Below are positions 8,360 through 17,381 of a stretch of 64,000 bases of DNA, in pieces. A program made the translations under genes and the position numbers. The notes under the pieces are model-generated. The model was not told the origin of the DNA. It saw only the letters and a list, made by a program, of their open reading frames with translations, and did not search any database. Source of the stretch: Mesorhizobium sp. LMG 17147 (GTDB lineage Bacteria; Pseudomonadota; Alphaproteobacteria; Rhizobiales; Rhizobiaceae); the NCBI RefSeq assembly GCF_024297145.1, contig NZ_JANCTC010000017.1:1-64000 (forward strand), read 5' to 3'. The stretch's first letter is position 1. Each line of letters starts with the position of its first letter.

Positions 8360-9364
8360 ATGGCAAATCCGGTTCTGGTCGAAGTCTTGCGCGGCGCAAT
8401 CGTCGAGAGTGCCCATCGCGGCGCTGTTGCCGTCTTCGACGCCGATGGCAAGCCTGTCTGGGAGATCGGCGACACGGCACAGCCGGTGTTCCCGCGTTCG
8501 GCGGTCAAGGCGATCCAGGCGCTGCCGCTGGTCGAGAGCGGCGCTGCCGATGCCTACGGCTTCGGTGATCGGGAGCTGGCGCTGGCCTGCGCCTCGCATT
8601 CCGGCGAGCCGCCACATGTCGAGCTGGCGCGCGCCATGCTGGCGAAGGCCGGCCTGGACGAGGCGGCACTCGAATGCGGCGCGCATTGGCCGTCGAGCCA
8701 TGGAGCGACGCTGGCACTTGCCCGCGCCGGCAGCGTGCCGAGCGCGCTGCACAATAATTGTTCCGGCAAGCACTCAGGCTTCCTATGCACCTGCGTTCAC
8801 AGCGGCATCGCCCATCGTGGTTACGTCAAGGCTGGCCATGCCTCGCAGGAGATGGTGCGCGAAGCGATGCAGGCGGTGACCGGTGCTGCCCATGACGCCG
8901 ATCACCGCGGCACCGACGGCTGCTCGATTCCGACCTATGCCGTGCCGCTGCGCAGCTTTGCCCTTGGCTTTGCCCGCATGGCGACAGGTGCCGGCTTCGA
9001 GCCGGTGCGCGCCCGGGCGGCGAAGCGGCTGCTCTCCGCCTGCATGGCCGAGCCGTTTTTCGTCGCCGGCACGGGCAGGTCCGATGTTACGATGATGGAG
9101 GCCGCGCCCGGGCGGATTTTCGTCAAGGGAGGCGCCGAAGGTGTTTTTTGCGCCGCCGTTCCGGAGCTCGGCCTTGGCATCGCGCTGAAATGCGACGATG
9201 GCGCCGGCCGCGCCGCTGAAGCGATGGTCGCGGCCGTGCTGGCTAAGCTGCTGCACGCCGACAAGATGGTAGCGGCGAAACTGCTCGAACAGGCAAATCC
9301 GCCCATCGAAAGCCGGATCGGCGTCAAGGTTGGCGCGCTCCGGCCGACGGCCACCCTCAACTGA
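8360..9364 (+). CDS. ansA: L-asparaginase, Rhizobium etli AnsA type
   Basis: Asparaginase II family protein (PF06089 type) of 334 aa, hydrolysing L-asparagine to aspartate and ammonia. It is unrelated to the E. coli enzymes. It shows the Ser-x-x-Lys pair S47/K50 (RSAVKA), the second serine S79 (CASHSGE), and a zinc-site set Cys134-Lys137 (NNCSGKH) and Cys188 (TDGCSIPTYA). Each is one residue lower than the catalytic numbering known for the R. etli ReAV protein. GGGAGGTG precedes the ATG. It follows the thiolase closely and its last 8 bases overlap the convergent beta-helix gene. Confidence 0.92.
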   Translation: MANPVLVEVLRGAIVESAHRGAVAVFDADGKPVWEIGDTAQPVFPRSAVKAIQALPLVESGAADAYGFGDRELALACASHSGEPPHVELARAMLAKAGLDEAALECGAHWPSSHGATLALARAGSVPSALHNNCSGKHSGFLCTCVHSGIAHRGYVKAGHASQEMVREAMQAVTGAAHDADHRGTDGCSIPTYAVPLRSFALGFARMATGAGFEPVRARAAKRLLSACMAEPFFVAGTGRSDVTMMEAAPGRIFVKGGAEGVFCAAVPELGLGIALKCDDGAGRAAEAMVAAVLAKLLHADKMVAAKLLEQANPPIESRIGVKVGALRPTATLN

Positions 9365-10739
9365 CGTGGTTGCGCTCGACGGTCAAATGCGCGTAGCCGG
9401 CATTGCCTGATGCGGCGAGGTCGCCGGTCACCGGCTCGGCCCAGCGTTGGCCGACAATCGCGCCATTCTGGACCCCGTCGATGACATTGTCGGAGATGAT
9501 TGCCGGCCCGGCACCTTCGACCACGGTGACGACGATGCCAGTCCCCGCCTTGCGGATGACGTTTCCCGTGGCGACCACATTGCGCATGAACGGTCCCCAG
9601 CCGATCTGCATGCCGTAGAGCGGCGCACTCTCGACGACATTGCCGGAAACTACGGTGTCTGCCTCGACGCTGATGCCGACGCCGAAGCCGGGCGCGTCGG
9701 CAGGGTAGGGGCCGCTGGTCGACAGATTGCGGACGATGTTGCCGGAGCAGACGCCCATGCGGCCGCCTTCGTTGAAATTGACGATCGAAATGCCGTTCGC
9801 GGCGCCATCGACAATATTGTTGTCGATGATCGCGCCTTCGAATGAGAATTCGGAATACACGGCCGTTTCGCCCGAGCGCGAGCAGGTATTGCCGGTGATC
9901 TGCACATTACTGGCACTGTTGGCGCGGATCGCCGAAAACGCGCAGTCCGAAACAATATTGCCGGAGATGATGACGTTGCCGGCGCGGAAGGCATTGATGC
10001 CATTGCCGTTCTGGCCGGTTCCGCCGCTGCGCGCCTGGATGCGTTCGATGCGGTTGCCGCTGACGATGGTGCCGTCTTCCGCTGCCTGCCAGCGGTGCAC
10101 GAGGATGCCGCCGTTGGCACAGTCGGAGACGCTATTGCCTGATATTTCCAGGCCATCGGCCTCGACCGAATAGATGCCGGCGTCGGCTGCGCCGGATATC
10201 TCCGAGCGCTCGATGCGGCCCGAGGCGTGTTCGAGCGCCAGACCGTTCTTGCCGCTGCCGGTCATCTGGCAGTTGTCGACGACCAGATGGACGATGCGGC
10301 GCAGATCGAGCAGGCCTTGCGTGTAGTCGCCCATCCAGCGCTTGCCGCCGTCGAACACCAGCCCGCTGAGTTCGATATGCTCGGACTGTTCTGCCATGAT
10401 GAGATGGCCATTGCCGCCATAGACGATCCGCGATGCGCCCGGCACCCCGGACAGGCGCACGCGGCCGGGCAGCGACAGGCTGGAAACGATATAGGTCCCC
10501 GGCGGCAGGAACACCGCCATGTCGCGGTCGTGCGCATCGCGCAGCAGCTTGGTGAAAGCCTTGCTCTGGTCGTCAAGCGCGCCGGGCCGGACGCCGAGAT
10601 CGGTCGCGTTGATCGCGCCGCGCATCGCGGCTTTCTCGATGCCGGGCAGGTTTTTCGCCGCTGCCTTGCCGAGCGAAAGCCCCATGACGGCAAATCCGGC
10701 GGTCTGCGCAAGCAGCGTTCGTCTGTTCAACATCGGCAC
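9357..10739 (-). CDS. Tat-exported right-handed beta-helix repeat protein
   Basis: Protein of 460 aa whose N-terminus (MLNRRTLLAQTAGFAVMGLSLG) has the twin-arginine pattern and hydrophobic core of a Tat signal. The mature part begins like pectate-lyase-fold proteins (TDLGVRPGALDDQSKAFTKLL) and continues as about a dozen parallel beta-helix coils with recurring ISGNxVxDC / VVSGNxVE units. This matches the alphaproteobacterial family of Tat-translocated uncharacterised repeat proteins (TIGR03808). It is probably periplasmic and might bind or cleave polysaccharide, but no catalytic residues can be named. It may start at 10739 or at the second Met, 10733. Confidence 0.85.
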   Translation of the reverse strand: MPMLNRRTLLAQTAGFAVMGLSLGKAAAKNLPGIEKAAMRGAINATDLGVRPGALDDQSKAFTKLLRDAHDRDMAVFLPPGTYIVSSLSLPGRVRLSGVPGASRIVYGGNGHLIMAEQSEHIELSGLVFDGGKRWMGDYTQGLLDLRRIVHLVVDNCQMTGSGKNGLALEHASGRIERSEISGAADAGIYSVEADGLEISGNSVSDCANGGILVHRWQAAEDGTIVSGNRIERIQARSGGTGQNGNGINAFRAGNVIISGNIVSDCAFSAIRANSASNVQITGNTCSRSGETAVYSEFSFEGAIIDNNIVDGAANGISIVNFNEGGRMGVCSGNIVRNLSTSGPYPADAPGFGVGISVEADTVVSGNVVESAPLYGMQIGWGPFMRNVVATGNVIRKAGTGIVVTVVEGAGPAIISDNVIDGVQNGAIVGQRWAEPVTGDLAASGNAGYAHLTVERNHVS

Positions 10740-10854
10740 AGATTCCTTGCGTTCAACGGTCGCGCCGCAGGATTCGTGCCAGACAGGATCGGCCCCGACG
10801 TCGGTTCGCCGGCTACGGCTTGTGGAGTCGTCGCGTCAGGCATAAGTTCGTCGG

Positions 10855-11328
10855 ATGAGCCGGGCCTTCACCCGCGAGGAAGACAGCGAAAACGCCATCG
10901 CCGGCATCGGCGAGCGGCCGATCAGCCATCACCGCAATCTGGTGACGGAACGCGGCCTGGCGCTGATCGATGCGGAGGTGGCCGCTCTGCGCGACGAGCT
11001 CGGCCGAGCCGAAAAGCGGGCCGACCGCGAGCGCATCGCGCTGGTGTCGCGTGATCTTCGCTATTGGACGGCGCGGCGCGAAAGCGCCGAACTTTCGGTG
11101 CCGGAGCCGGGCAGCGACATGGTCCGCTTCGGCATGGGTGTCACGTTGGAAAGCGACGACGGCAAGAAGGTGCACTGGAAGATCGTCGGCGAGGATGAGG
11201 CAAATCCCGCCAAGGGGACAATTTCCCATGTGTCGCCGATGGCGATGGCGCTGTTCGGCAAGAAGGTCGGCGAAGTTGCCGTGGTCAATGGCAAGGAGTG
11301 GGAGATCGTCAAGCTCTCCGACAGTTAG
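10855..11328 (+). CDS. GreA/GreB-family transcription elongation factor
   Basis: Protein of 157 aa. The N-terminal coiled-coil arm (LVTERGLALIDAEVAALRDELGRAEKRADRER) is followed by a C-terminal FKBP-like domain (FGMGVTLESDDGKKVHWKIVGEDEANPAKGTISHVSPMA) typical of Gre factors. Gre proteins insert the coiled coil into the RNA polymerase secondary channel to rescue backtracked complexes. The N-terminal extension (about 25 residues) and low similarity of the coil tip make it a Gre-like paralogue rather than the main GreA. Its stop overlaps the convergent toxin gene by 4 bases. Confidence 0.8.
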   Translation: MSRAFTREEDSENAIAGIGERPISHHRNLVTERGLALIDAEVAALRDELGRAEKRADRERIALVSRDLRYWTARRESAELSVPEPGSDMVRFGMGVTLESDDGKKVHWKIVGEDEANPAKGTISHVSPMAMALFGKKVGEVAVVNGKEWEIVKLSDS

Positions 11329-11711
11329 TCTTCGAGCTTGACGACATGATCGCGGAAGAACGCCGCGGCACCAGCCTCCTCGATTTCGCCGGCGGCGACC
11401 ATCATGACCAGTTGAATAATGTCCGCCTGCTCGGCTTCGATGCTCAAGCCATTGAAATAAAGGAACAGATCGGCCGCCGCGAAAGCAGTACGCTCGTTTC
11501 CGTCGACGAATGGATGGTTTTTGGCGATACCGAAAAGATAAGCGGACGCCAGCTCACAGAGATCGGGCTCGCCATAGATTTCCCTCTGCTGCCGCCTGTA
11601 GAGCGCCGACTCCAGCATTCCCTCGTCGCGGATGCCCGCTGCGCCGCCGTGGAGGCGCAGCTGCTCGGCGTGAAGCGCCTCCACGAATTCCCGCGAATGA
11701 TGCTCGGTCAT
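11325..11711 (-). CDS. Fic/Doc-family toxin
   Basis: Death-on-curing type Fic-domain protein of 128 aa. The active-site loop reads HPFVDGNERTA, the canonical Fic HPFxxGNxR form rather than the HxFxDANKR form of phage P1 Doc. Doc phosphorylates EF-Tu, whereas Fic enzymes AMPylate, so the loop makes the chemistry here uncertain. The N-terminal EALHAEQLRLHGGAAGIRDEGMLESAL is typical of Doc-like chromosomal toxins. The ATG overlaps the antitoxin stop by 4 bases (ATGA), a usual toxin-antitoxin arrangement. Confidence 0.88.
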   Translation of the reverse strand: MTEHHSREFVEALHAEQLRLHGGAAGIRDEGMLESALYRRQQREIYGEPDLCELASAYLFGIAKNHPFVDGNERTAFAAADLFLYFNGLSIEAEQADIIQLVMMVAAGEIEEAGAAAFFRDHVVKLED

Positions 11712-11938
11712 TTTGCGAGCGCGCGGTAGGCAACCTCATACTTCTTCATCCGCTCGCGCGCGATCTTCATCTTGCGCTCGAATTCTTCAGCAGTGTCCTC
11801 GGTGCGGCGCAGACGAAGCTCATCGCCTTCCTGAACGATGACGATGCTGTCGCCCGCCTTCAGGTTCATGCGGTCGAGAATTTCCCTCGGCAGGATCACG
11901 CCTTCGGAATTGCCGATCTTGCGAATGGTGGTGTTCAT
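11708..11938 (-). CDS. AbrB/MazE-type antitoxin
   Basis: Protein of 76 aa with an N-terminal swapped-hairpin AbrB DNA-binding domain (MNTTIRKIGNSEGVILPREILDRMNLKAGDSIVI) and a charged C-terminal helix that would bind the toxin (EEFERKMKIARERMKKYEV). I prefer the ATG at 11938 over 11947 because AGGAT then lies at a workable distance and the predicted transcript start is near 11956. It is expected to neutralise the Fic/Doc toxin and to repress the operon through the inverted repeat just upstream. Confidence 0.88.
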   Translation of the reverse strand: MNTTIRKIGNSEGVILPREILDRMNLKAGDSIVIVQEGDELRLRRTEDTAEEFERKMKIARERMKKYEVAYRALAK

Positions 11939-11949
11939 GGTGAGCATCC

Positions 11950-11993
11950 TGTTGCAACGCTGATTATAACTCTGCGTGTTTCTCGTTACAACA
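11950..11993 (-). promoter_or_regulatory. Toxin-antitoxin promoter with flanking operator arms
   Basis: On the leftward strand a -35 box TTGTAA (11991-11986), a 17-base spacer and a perfect -10 box TATAAT (11968-11963) stand upstream of the antitoxin. Two inverted arms, TGTTGCAACG (11950-11959) and CGTTACAACA (11984-11993), match at 9 of 10 positions. One covers the -35 and the other lies just past the -10. This is the layout expected for antitoxin autorepression. Confidence 0.65.
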
Positions 11994-12010
11994 GACGTTA
12001 GAACAAGGCA

Positions 12011-14134
12011 TCAGCCAACCTGCAGCAGGCGGTCCATCAGCCGGTCCGCCGCTTCCGGGATGACTGTGCCGGGCGGGAAAATTTCAGTGGCGCCTGCCTG
12101 CCGGACTGCGTCGTAATCCTGTGGTGGAATGACCCCGCCGGCGACGATCAGCATGTCGTCGCGGCCGAGCTTCTTCAGCGCAAGTTTGAGTTCGGGAATA
12201 AGCGTCAAATGGCCCGCAGCCAGCGACGAGGCGCCGACGATGTGCACGTCATGCTCGACGGCCAGCCTGGCGATCTCTTCCGGCGTCTGGAACATCGGCC
12301 CGACGGTGACGTCGAAGCCTAGGTCGGCAAAGGCGGTGGCGATCACTTTCTGGCCGCGATCATGGCCGTCTTGGCCCATCTTGGCGACCAGAATGCGCGG
12401 CCTGCCGCCCGACTTCTCCTCGAACGCCACGATCTTGTCCTGCAGCCGGTCGACCACTGGACTGTGACCAAGCGCGTTGCGATAGACGCCGGAGATCGTC
12501 TGCACCGAGGCGACATGACGGCCGAAGACTTTTTCCAGCGCCAGCGAAATCTCGCCGACCGTGGCATTGGCGCGCGCCGCCCGGATGGCGAATTCCAGCA
12601 GGTTTCCGTTACTCCCGGCAGCACGGGTCAGCGCATTGAGCGCGCTCTCGACGGCTGCGACGTCACGCGTGCCTTTCAGCCGCTGCAGCTTCGACAATTG
12701 CCGCGCCCTGACTTCGGCATTGTCGATCTTCAGCACGTCGACTTCGATGTCCGTGCCGGGACGGTGAGCATTGACGCCGACCACGACCTGTTCGCCGGAA
12801 TCGATGCGCGCCTGGGTGCGCGCGGCAGCCTCTTCGATGCGCAGCTTCGGTAGGCCCTTTTCGATTGCCGCGGCCATGCCGCCGAGGCTCTCGACCTCCT
12901 CGATATGCGCCAGCGCACGCGCCGCCAGGTCATGCGTCAACCGTTCGACATAGGCGGAGCCGCCCCACGGGTCGATAATGCGCGTCGTGCCGGATTCCTT
13001 CTGCAGGATGAGCTGTGTGTTGCGGGCGATGCGGGCCGAATGGTCGGTCGGCAGCGCCATTGCCTCATCGAAGGAATTGGTGTGCAGCGACTGCGTATGC
13101 CCTTGAGTCGCGGCCATCGCCTCGATCATGGTGCGGATGATGTTGTTGTAGGGATCCTGCGCCGTCAGCGACCAGCCCGAAGTCTGGCAATGGGTGCGCA
13201 GCGACAGCGAACGCTCGTCCTTCGGCGAAAAATTCTTCAGCATCAGGCTGGCCCACAAAAGGCGCGCTGCTCTCAGCTTCGCGACTTCCATGAAGAAATT
13301 CATGCCGATGGCCCAGAAGAAGGAAAGGCGCGGAGCGAAACGGTCGATGTCGAGGCCGGCCGCGACGCCGGCGCGGGCATATTCGATACCGTCGGCAATC
13401 GTGTAGGCGAGCTCGAGGTCCGCCGTCGCTCCCGCCTCCTGCATGTGGTAGCCGGAGATCGAGATCGAATTGAACTTCGGCATGTACTTCGACGTGTAGG
13501 AAAAAATGTCCGCCACGATCCGCATCGAAGGTTTTGGCGGATAGATATAGGTGTTGCGCACCATGAACTCTTTCAGGATGTCGTTCTGAATGGTCCCGCC
13601 GAGATCCTTCTGCGCGACGCCCTGTTCCTCCGCCGCCACGATATAGAGCGCCATGATTGGCAGCACGGCGCCGTTCATCGTCATCGATACCGTCATCTCG
13701 TTAAGCGGGATGCCGTCGAACAACTGGCGCATGTCGAGAATGGAATCGATGGCGACGCCGGCCATGCCGACATCGCCGGCGACGCGCGGATGGTCGCTGT
13801 CGTAGCCGCGGTGCGTGGCGAGATCGAAGGCGACCGACAGGCCTTTCTGGCCGGCAGCAAGGTTGCGCCGGTAGAAGGCGTTGGATTCCTCTGCCGTCGA
13901 GAAGCCGGCATATTGCCGGATCGTCCAGGGTTGCTGGACATACATCGTCGGATAGGGGCCGCGCACGAAGGGCGGCAGGCCCGGATAGGTATCGAGATGA
14001 GGCAAGCCCTTGAGATCGCCCTGGTTGTAGAGATGCTTGATGGCGATGCCTTCCGGCGTCATCCGCTGACCTTTGACCTCGACAGGCGCCCGCCGTGGCG
14101 GCGACCAGGCGATCTGCCTGAAATCCGGGATCAT
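12011..14134 (-). CDS. mutB: Methylmalonyl-CoA mutase large (catalytic) subunit
   Basis: Adenosylcobalamin-dependent mutase of 707 aa interconverting (R)-methylmalonyl-CoA and succinyl-CoA in propionyl-CoA metabolism. The N-terminal TIM-barrel domain carries TYPGLPPFVRGPYPTMY and the substrate-site region SISGYHMQEAGA. The C-terminal B12-binding domain begins ILVAKMGQDGHDRGQKVIA with the DxHxxG cobalt-ligand motif and continues SSLAAGHLTLIP. Full family length. I chose the start MIPDFRQIAW at 14134, since upstream codons overlap the small-subunit gene; the two genes share ATGA. Confidence 0.96.
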   Translation of the reverse strand: MIPDFRQIAWSPPRRAPVEVKGQRMTPEGIAIKHLYNQGDLKGLPHLDTYPGLPPFVRGPYPTMYVQQPWTIRQYAGFSTAEESNAFYRRNLAAGQKGLSVAFDLATHRGYDSDHPRVAGDVGMAGVAIDSILDMRQLFDGIPLNEMTVSMTMNGAVLPIMALYIVAAEEQGVAQKDLGGTIQNDILKEFMVRNTYIYPPKPSMRIVADIFSYTSKYMPKFNSISISGYHMQEAGATADLELAYTIADGIEYARAGVAAGLDIDRFAPRLSFFWAIGMNFFMEVAKLRAARLLWASLMLKNFSPKDERSLSLRTHCQTSGWSLTAQDPYNNIIRTMIEAMAATQGHTQSLHTNSFDEAMALPTDHSARIARNTQLILQKESGTTRIIDPWGGSAYVERLTHDLAARALAHIEEVESLGGMAAAIEKGLPKLRIEEAAARTQARIDSGEQVVVGVNAHRPGTDIEVDVLKIDNAEVRARQLSKLQRLKGTRDVAAVESALNALTRAAGSNGNLLEFAIRAARANATVGEISLALEKVFGRHVASVQTISGVYRNALGHSPVVDRLQDKIVAFEEKSGGRPRILVAKMGQDGHDRGQKVIATAFADLGFDVTVGPMFQTPEEIARLAVEHDVHIVGASSLAAGHLTLIPELKLALKKLGRDDMLIVAGGVIPPQDYDAVRQAGATEIFPPGTVIPEAADRLMDRLLQVG

Positions 14135-15573
14135 GGTACCGCTCCGATCGACTGATCGATGCGGATCGGAAACAGCGGCTCGCACACCGCAACGCCTTCG
14201 TCGAAGGCAGGCCGCCGCGCCGCCGCCAGCGTCTCGACCGGACGCTCGGTCTTCGACGGGTGCAGCGTCGTGCCGACGATCGCCCGTTCGCCCGCCTCGT
14301 AGGCTGTGTTGCGGCGGGCGGAAGCTGCCTGGACGCGCCTCTGGATGTGGCCTTGCTCAAGGCTGGTCAGCACGCCGCCTTCCGCCTCGATCTGCTGGAA
14401 CTCCTGCCAGGCCGCCGCGCAGAGCTCCGCAGTCAGCGCTTCGACGGCGCCTGAACCGCAAACCGGATCGGCGACGTGGTCGATGTGGCTTTCATTGGCC
14501 ATGACCAGTTGCGCGTTGCGGGCAACGCGGCGGGCAAAGCCCGCGGGTAGGCCGTGCGCGATCGTGTGCGGCAGGATGGCGATCGAATCCGCGCCGCCGG
14601 CGGCAGCCGCGAAAGCGGCGATGGTGGTGCGCAGGATGTTGGTTTCCGGGTCGGCCGCCGTCATCATCCGGAAGGAGGTTTCGGCATGGATGCTGGCAGT
14701 GGAGGGCGGTATCGAGCAGGCCTCCTGGACACGCGCCCACAGCCTGCGCAACGCCCTGACCTTCGCAGTCGATACGAACTGGTCCTGGTCGACGCTCAGT
14801 GCAAAACCGATATGCGGCGCCGCGTAGACGAGCGGCTGGCGCGCCTTCTCGAACAGCCTCAGATAGGAGACGGCCGAGGCGAGCATGGTGCCAAGCTCCT
14901 GCGCCTCGGTGGCGCCGGCATTGTGGAATACCCGCCCGTCGGCCTCCAGCAGCACGCCGGGCACACCCATCGAAAAGAAATGCGCCAGCGATTGCGGCAT
15001 CGAAGCCTGTAAAGCGTCGATCGACATGCGCAGCCTGCCGGTCCCGGCAAAAATCGCCGCCGGATCGATGCCGAAGGAGAGGTTGAGCTTTGCCGGGTCG
15101 GAGCGGCGCTTGGTCAAAAACGCCACCAGCCAGTCGGCCACGGCGCGGCTCCAGGGATGGGCGTCGATGCGGATCTGGATGCGGTTGAGCGGCACGCCGT
15201 CGAGCACGCCCTCCAGCGCCTCCGCCGTCCTCGGCAAGCCGTAGCCGAAGGCGTTCGGCGCACCTTCGAAGACAAGCGACAGTCCGGTAGCACCCTGCGC
15301 GACGTCTTCCAGCGCCTGCGCACTGGCGCGGCCTATGTCCGGATCGTCGATACGCTGGCTGACGATCCACGGTGATCCCGGGTTGGCGCGCACGACAGGC
15401 TCGGCGGTTACCGAACGCTCGTAGAGCGGTTCGATGCGGATGGCGTCGTCCGTATGCGAGACGAGCTTTTCCTCGAAGGACCCGCCGGCCAGCGCCTTCT
15501 CCGCCAGCGCCAGCCATCGTTGCCGGTCGGCGTTCGGAAGTTCGGCATCCTGGGTCAAGGCACCGGCGCCCAT
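14131..15573 (-). CDS. mutA: Methylmalonyl-CoA mutase small subunit
   Basis: Protein of 480 aa homologous to the barrel of the large subunit (DIGRASAQALEDVAQGATGLSLVFEGAPNAFGYGLP, AETSFRMMTAADPETNILRTTIAAF) but without a B12-binding domain, as in heterodimeric mutases. It stabilises the heterodimer. A strong Shine-Dalgarno (GAGGAG) stands before the ATG at 15573. The stop overlaps the start of the large subunit, so the two are expected to be translated together in equal amounts. Confidence 0.93.
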   Translation of the reverse strand: MGAGALTQDAELPNADRQRWLALAEKALAGGSFEEKLVSHTDDAIRIEPLYERSVTAEPVVRANPGSPWIVSQRIDDPDIGRASAQALEDVAQGATGLSLVFEGAPNAFGYGLPRTAEALEGVLDGVPLNRIQIRIDAHPWSRAVADWLVAFLTKRRSDPAKLNLSFGIDPAAIFAGTGRLRMSIDALQASMPQSLAHFFSMGVPGVLLEADGRVFHNAGATEAQELGTMLASAVSYLRLFEKARQPLVYAAPHIGFALSVDQDQFVSTAKVRALRRLWARVQEACSIPPSTASIHAETSFRMMTAADPETNILRTTIAAFAAAAGGADSIAILPHTIAHGLPAGFARRVARNAQLVMANESHIDHVADPVCGSGAVEALTAELCAAAWQEFQQIEAEGGVLTSLEQGHIQRRVQAASARRNTAYEAGERAIVGTTLHPSKTERPVETLAAARRPAFDEGVAVCEPLFPIRIDQSIGAVP

Positions 15574-15848
15574 CCGTTCTCCTCATTCTAGCGGCCGCAG
15601 CGGCCAGCTACGTCAGTCTACGTTCCCCGGCCGCATATCACAATGCAGCGTACACGCCGTGCAACACGTCTTGCGTGACTGCGACCGTCAATCGATTGCC
15701 AAACATGGGCAGGTTCCGCAAGCTCCAAAAGCCATTTTCGACGACGCCCATTGTAGCTGCGCAATGGCCTCACTATACCTGCGGCGGGGCTCCCTTTTCT
15801 TCAAGGGATCAGGGCATTCAACCCTATAGGTTTGCGGAGACCGGGAAC

Positions 15849-17381
15849 ATGGCCGACGACACCAGTATCTTCATAGGAGCCAGCCGCAAGCCGGACGACA
15901 GCTATCAGCGGCCCGAACAGCTTTTGCTGCAATATGGCAATCGTCACGGCCTGGTCACCGGCGCGACCGGCACCGGCAAGACGGTGACCCTGCAGACATT
16001 GGCCGAGGGTTTCTCCAATGCCGGCGTGCCGGTATTCTGCGCGGACATCAAGGGCGACCTGTCGGGTATCGCCATGATGGGCACAGCGCAGGATCTCCTG
16101 GTGAAGCGGGCCGAGCAGGTCAAGCTCGATCCCTATGAATTCCAGGAATTCCCGGTCATCTTCTGGGATCTGTTCGGCGAGCAGGGCCACCCGATCCGCG
16201 CCACCATCTCGGAGATGGGGCCGCTGCTTCTGTCACGGCTGATGAACCTTTCCGAGGCACAGGAAGGCATCATGAACATCGCCTTCCGCATCGCCGACGA
16301 AGAAGGTCTTCTGCTGCTCGATTTGAAGGACCTGCGGTCACTGCTGGCCAATATCGCCGACCGCGCCGAAGAGATCGGCGCCCGCTACGGCAATGTGACG
16401 AAACCTTCGGTCGGGGCCATCCAGCGCACGCTGCTGGTCCTGGAGCAGCAGGGCGCGGCCAATTTCTTCGGCGAGCCGGCATTGCGGATCGCCGACATCA
16501 TGCGCACCACGCGCGATGGACGCGGCGCCATCAGCGTGCTCGCCGCCGACAAGCTGATGATGAATCCGCGGCTCTATGCGACGTTCCTTCTGTGGCTGAT
16601 GTCGGAACTGTTCGAGGAACTGCCCGAGGTCGGCGACCCGGACAAGCCGAGGCTGGTCTTCTTCTTCGACGAGGCGCACCTTCTGTTCGACGACGCCCCG
16701 AAGGTGCTGGTCGACCGCGTCGAGCAGGTGGTCCGGCTGATCCGTTCGAAGGGCGTCGGCGTTTATTTTGTCACGCAAAATCCGCTGGATATCCCTGAAA
16801 CGGTGCTGGCCCAGTTGGGCAACCGTGTGCAGCACGCACTTCGTGCCTATACGCCTCGCGAACAGAAGGCCGTCAAGACGGCGGCCGAGACGTTCAGGCC
16901 CAATCCCGAGTTCGACTGCGCAACCGTGATCACGCAGCTCGGCACCGGCGAGGCGCTTGTCTCGACGCTGGAAGCCAAGGGCGTGCCGTCCATGGTGCAG
17001 CGGACGCTGATCCGCCCGCCATCGTCGCGCCTTGGCCCAATCACGCCCGAAGAGCGCCGCAAGCTGATCACTGAAAGCCCGGTTGCGGGACAATACGACC
17101 AGACCGTTGATCGCGAATCGGCCTTCGAGATCCTGCAGAAAAAGGCTAAGGACGCCCAGGAGGCACAGGCGCAGCAACAGGACGCAGGCCGTTCGCGCTG
17201 GACCATTCCCGGCTTCGGCAACGACGATCCTCAGCCGACCGGCGGCCGCCGCGCGCCGCGGCCCTCCAACCGCCAGACGGTGGCGGAGGCTGCGATCAAA
17301 TCCGTGGTGCGCTCGGTCGGCTCGTCGGTCGGACGAGCGATCGTCCGCGGCATTCTGGGCAGCCTGTCCAGGGGGCGGTGA
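15849..17381 (+). CDS. HerA-like ATPase, DUF853 (YjgR) family
   Basis: P-loop ATPase of 510 aa. Walker A is GATGTGKT near residue 40, and the Walker B region is RLVFFFDEAHLLFDDAP. The family resembles HerA/FtsK-type DNA translocases, but its function is not established. The C-terminus is Gly/Arg-rich (TIPGFGNDDPQPTGGRRAPRPSNRQT) followed by a small-residue tail. I chose the ATG at 15849, which is preceded by GGAGA; the frame stays open far upstream without family similarity. It is a single-gene unit. Confidence 0.9.
   Translation: MADDTSIFIGASRKPDDSYQRPEQLLLQYGNRHGLVTGATGTGKTVTLQTLAEGFSNAGVPVFCADIKGDLSGIAMMGTAQDLLVKRAEQVKLDPYEFQEFPVIFWDLFGEQGHPIRATISEMGPLLLSRLMNLSEAQEGIMNIAFRIADEEGLLLLDLKDLRSLLANIADRAEEIGARYGNVTKPSVGAIQRTLLVLEQQGAANFFGEPALRIADIMRTTRDGRGAISVLAADKLMMNPRLYATFLLWLMSELFEELPEVGDPDKPRLVFFFDEAHLLFDDAPKVLVDRVEQVVRLIRSKGVGVYFVTQNPLDIPETVLAQLGNRVQHALRAYTPREQKAVKTAAETFRPNPEFDCATVITQLGTGEALVSTLEAKGVPSMVQRTLIRPPSSRLGPITPEERRKLITESPVAGQYDQTVDRESAFEILQKKAKDAQEAQAQQQDAGRSRWTIPGFGNDDPQPTGGRRAPRPSNRQTVAEAAIKSVVRSVGSSVGRAIVRGILGSLSRGR

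Noticed and set aside
15372..15848. 159-codon N-terminal extension of the HerA-like protein
   Set aside because: The extension overlaps mutA antisense and its Arg-rich sequence is unlike any domain; the ATG at 15849 has a good ribosome site.
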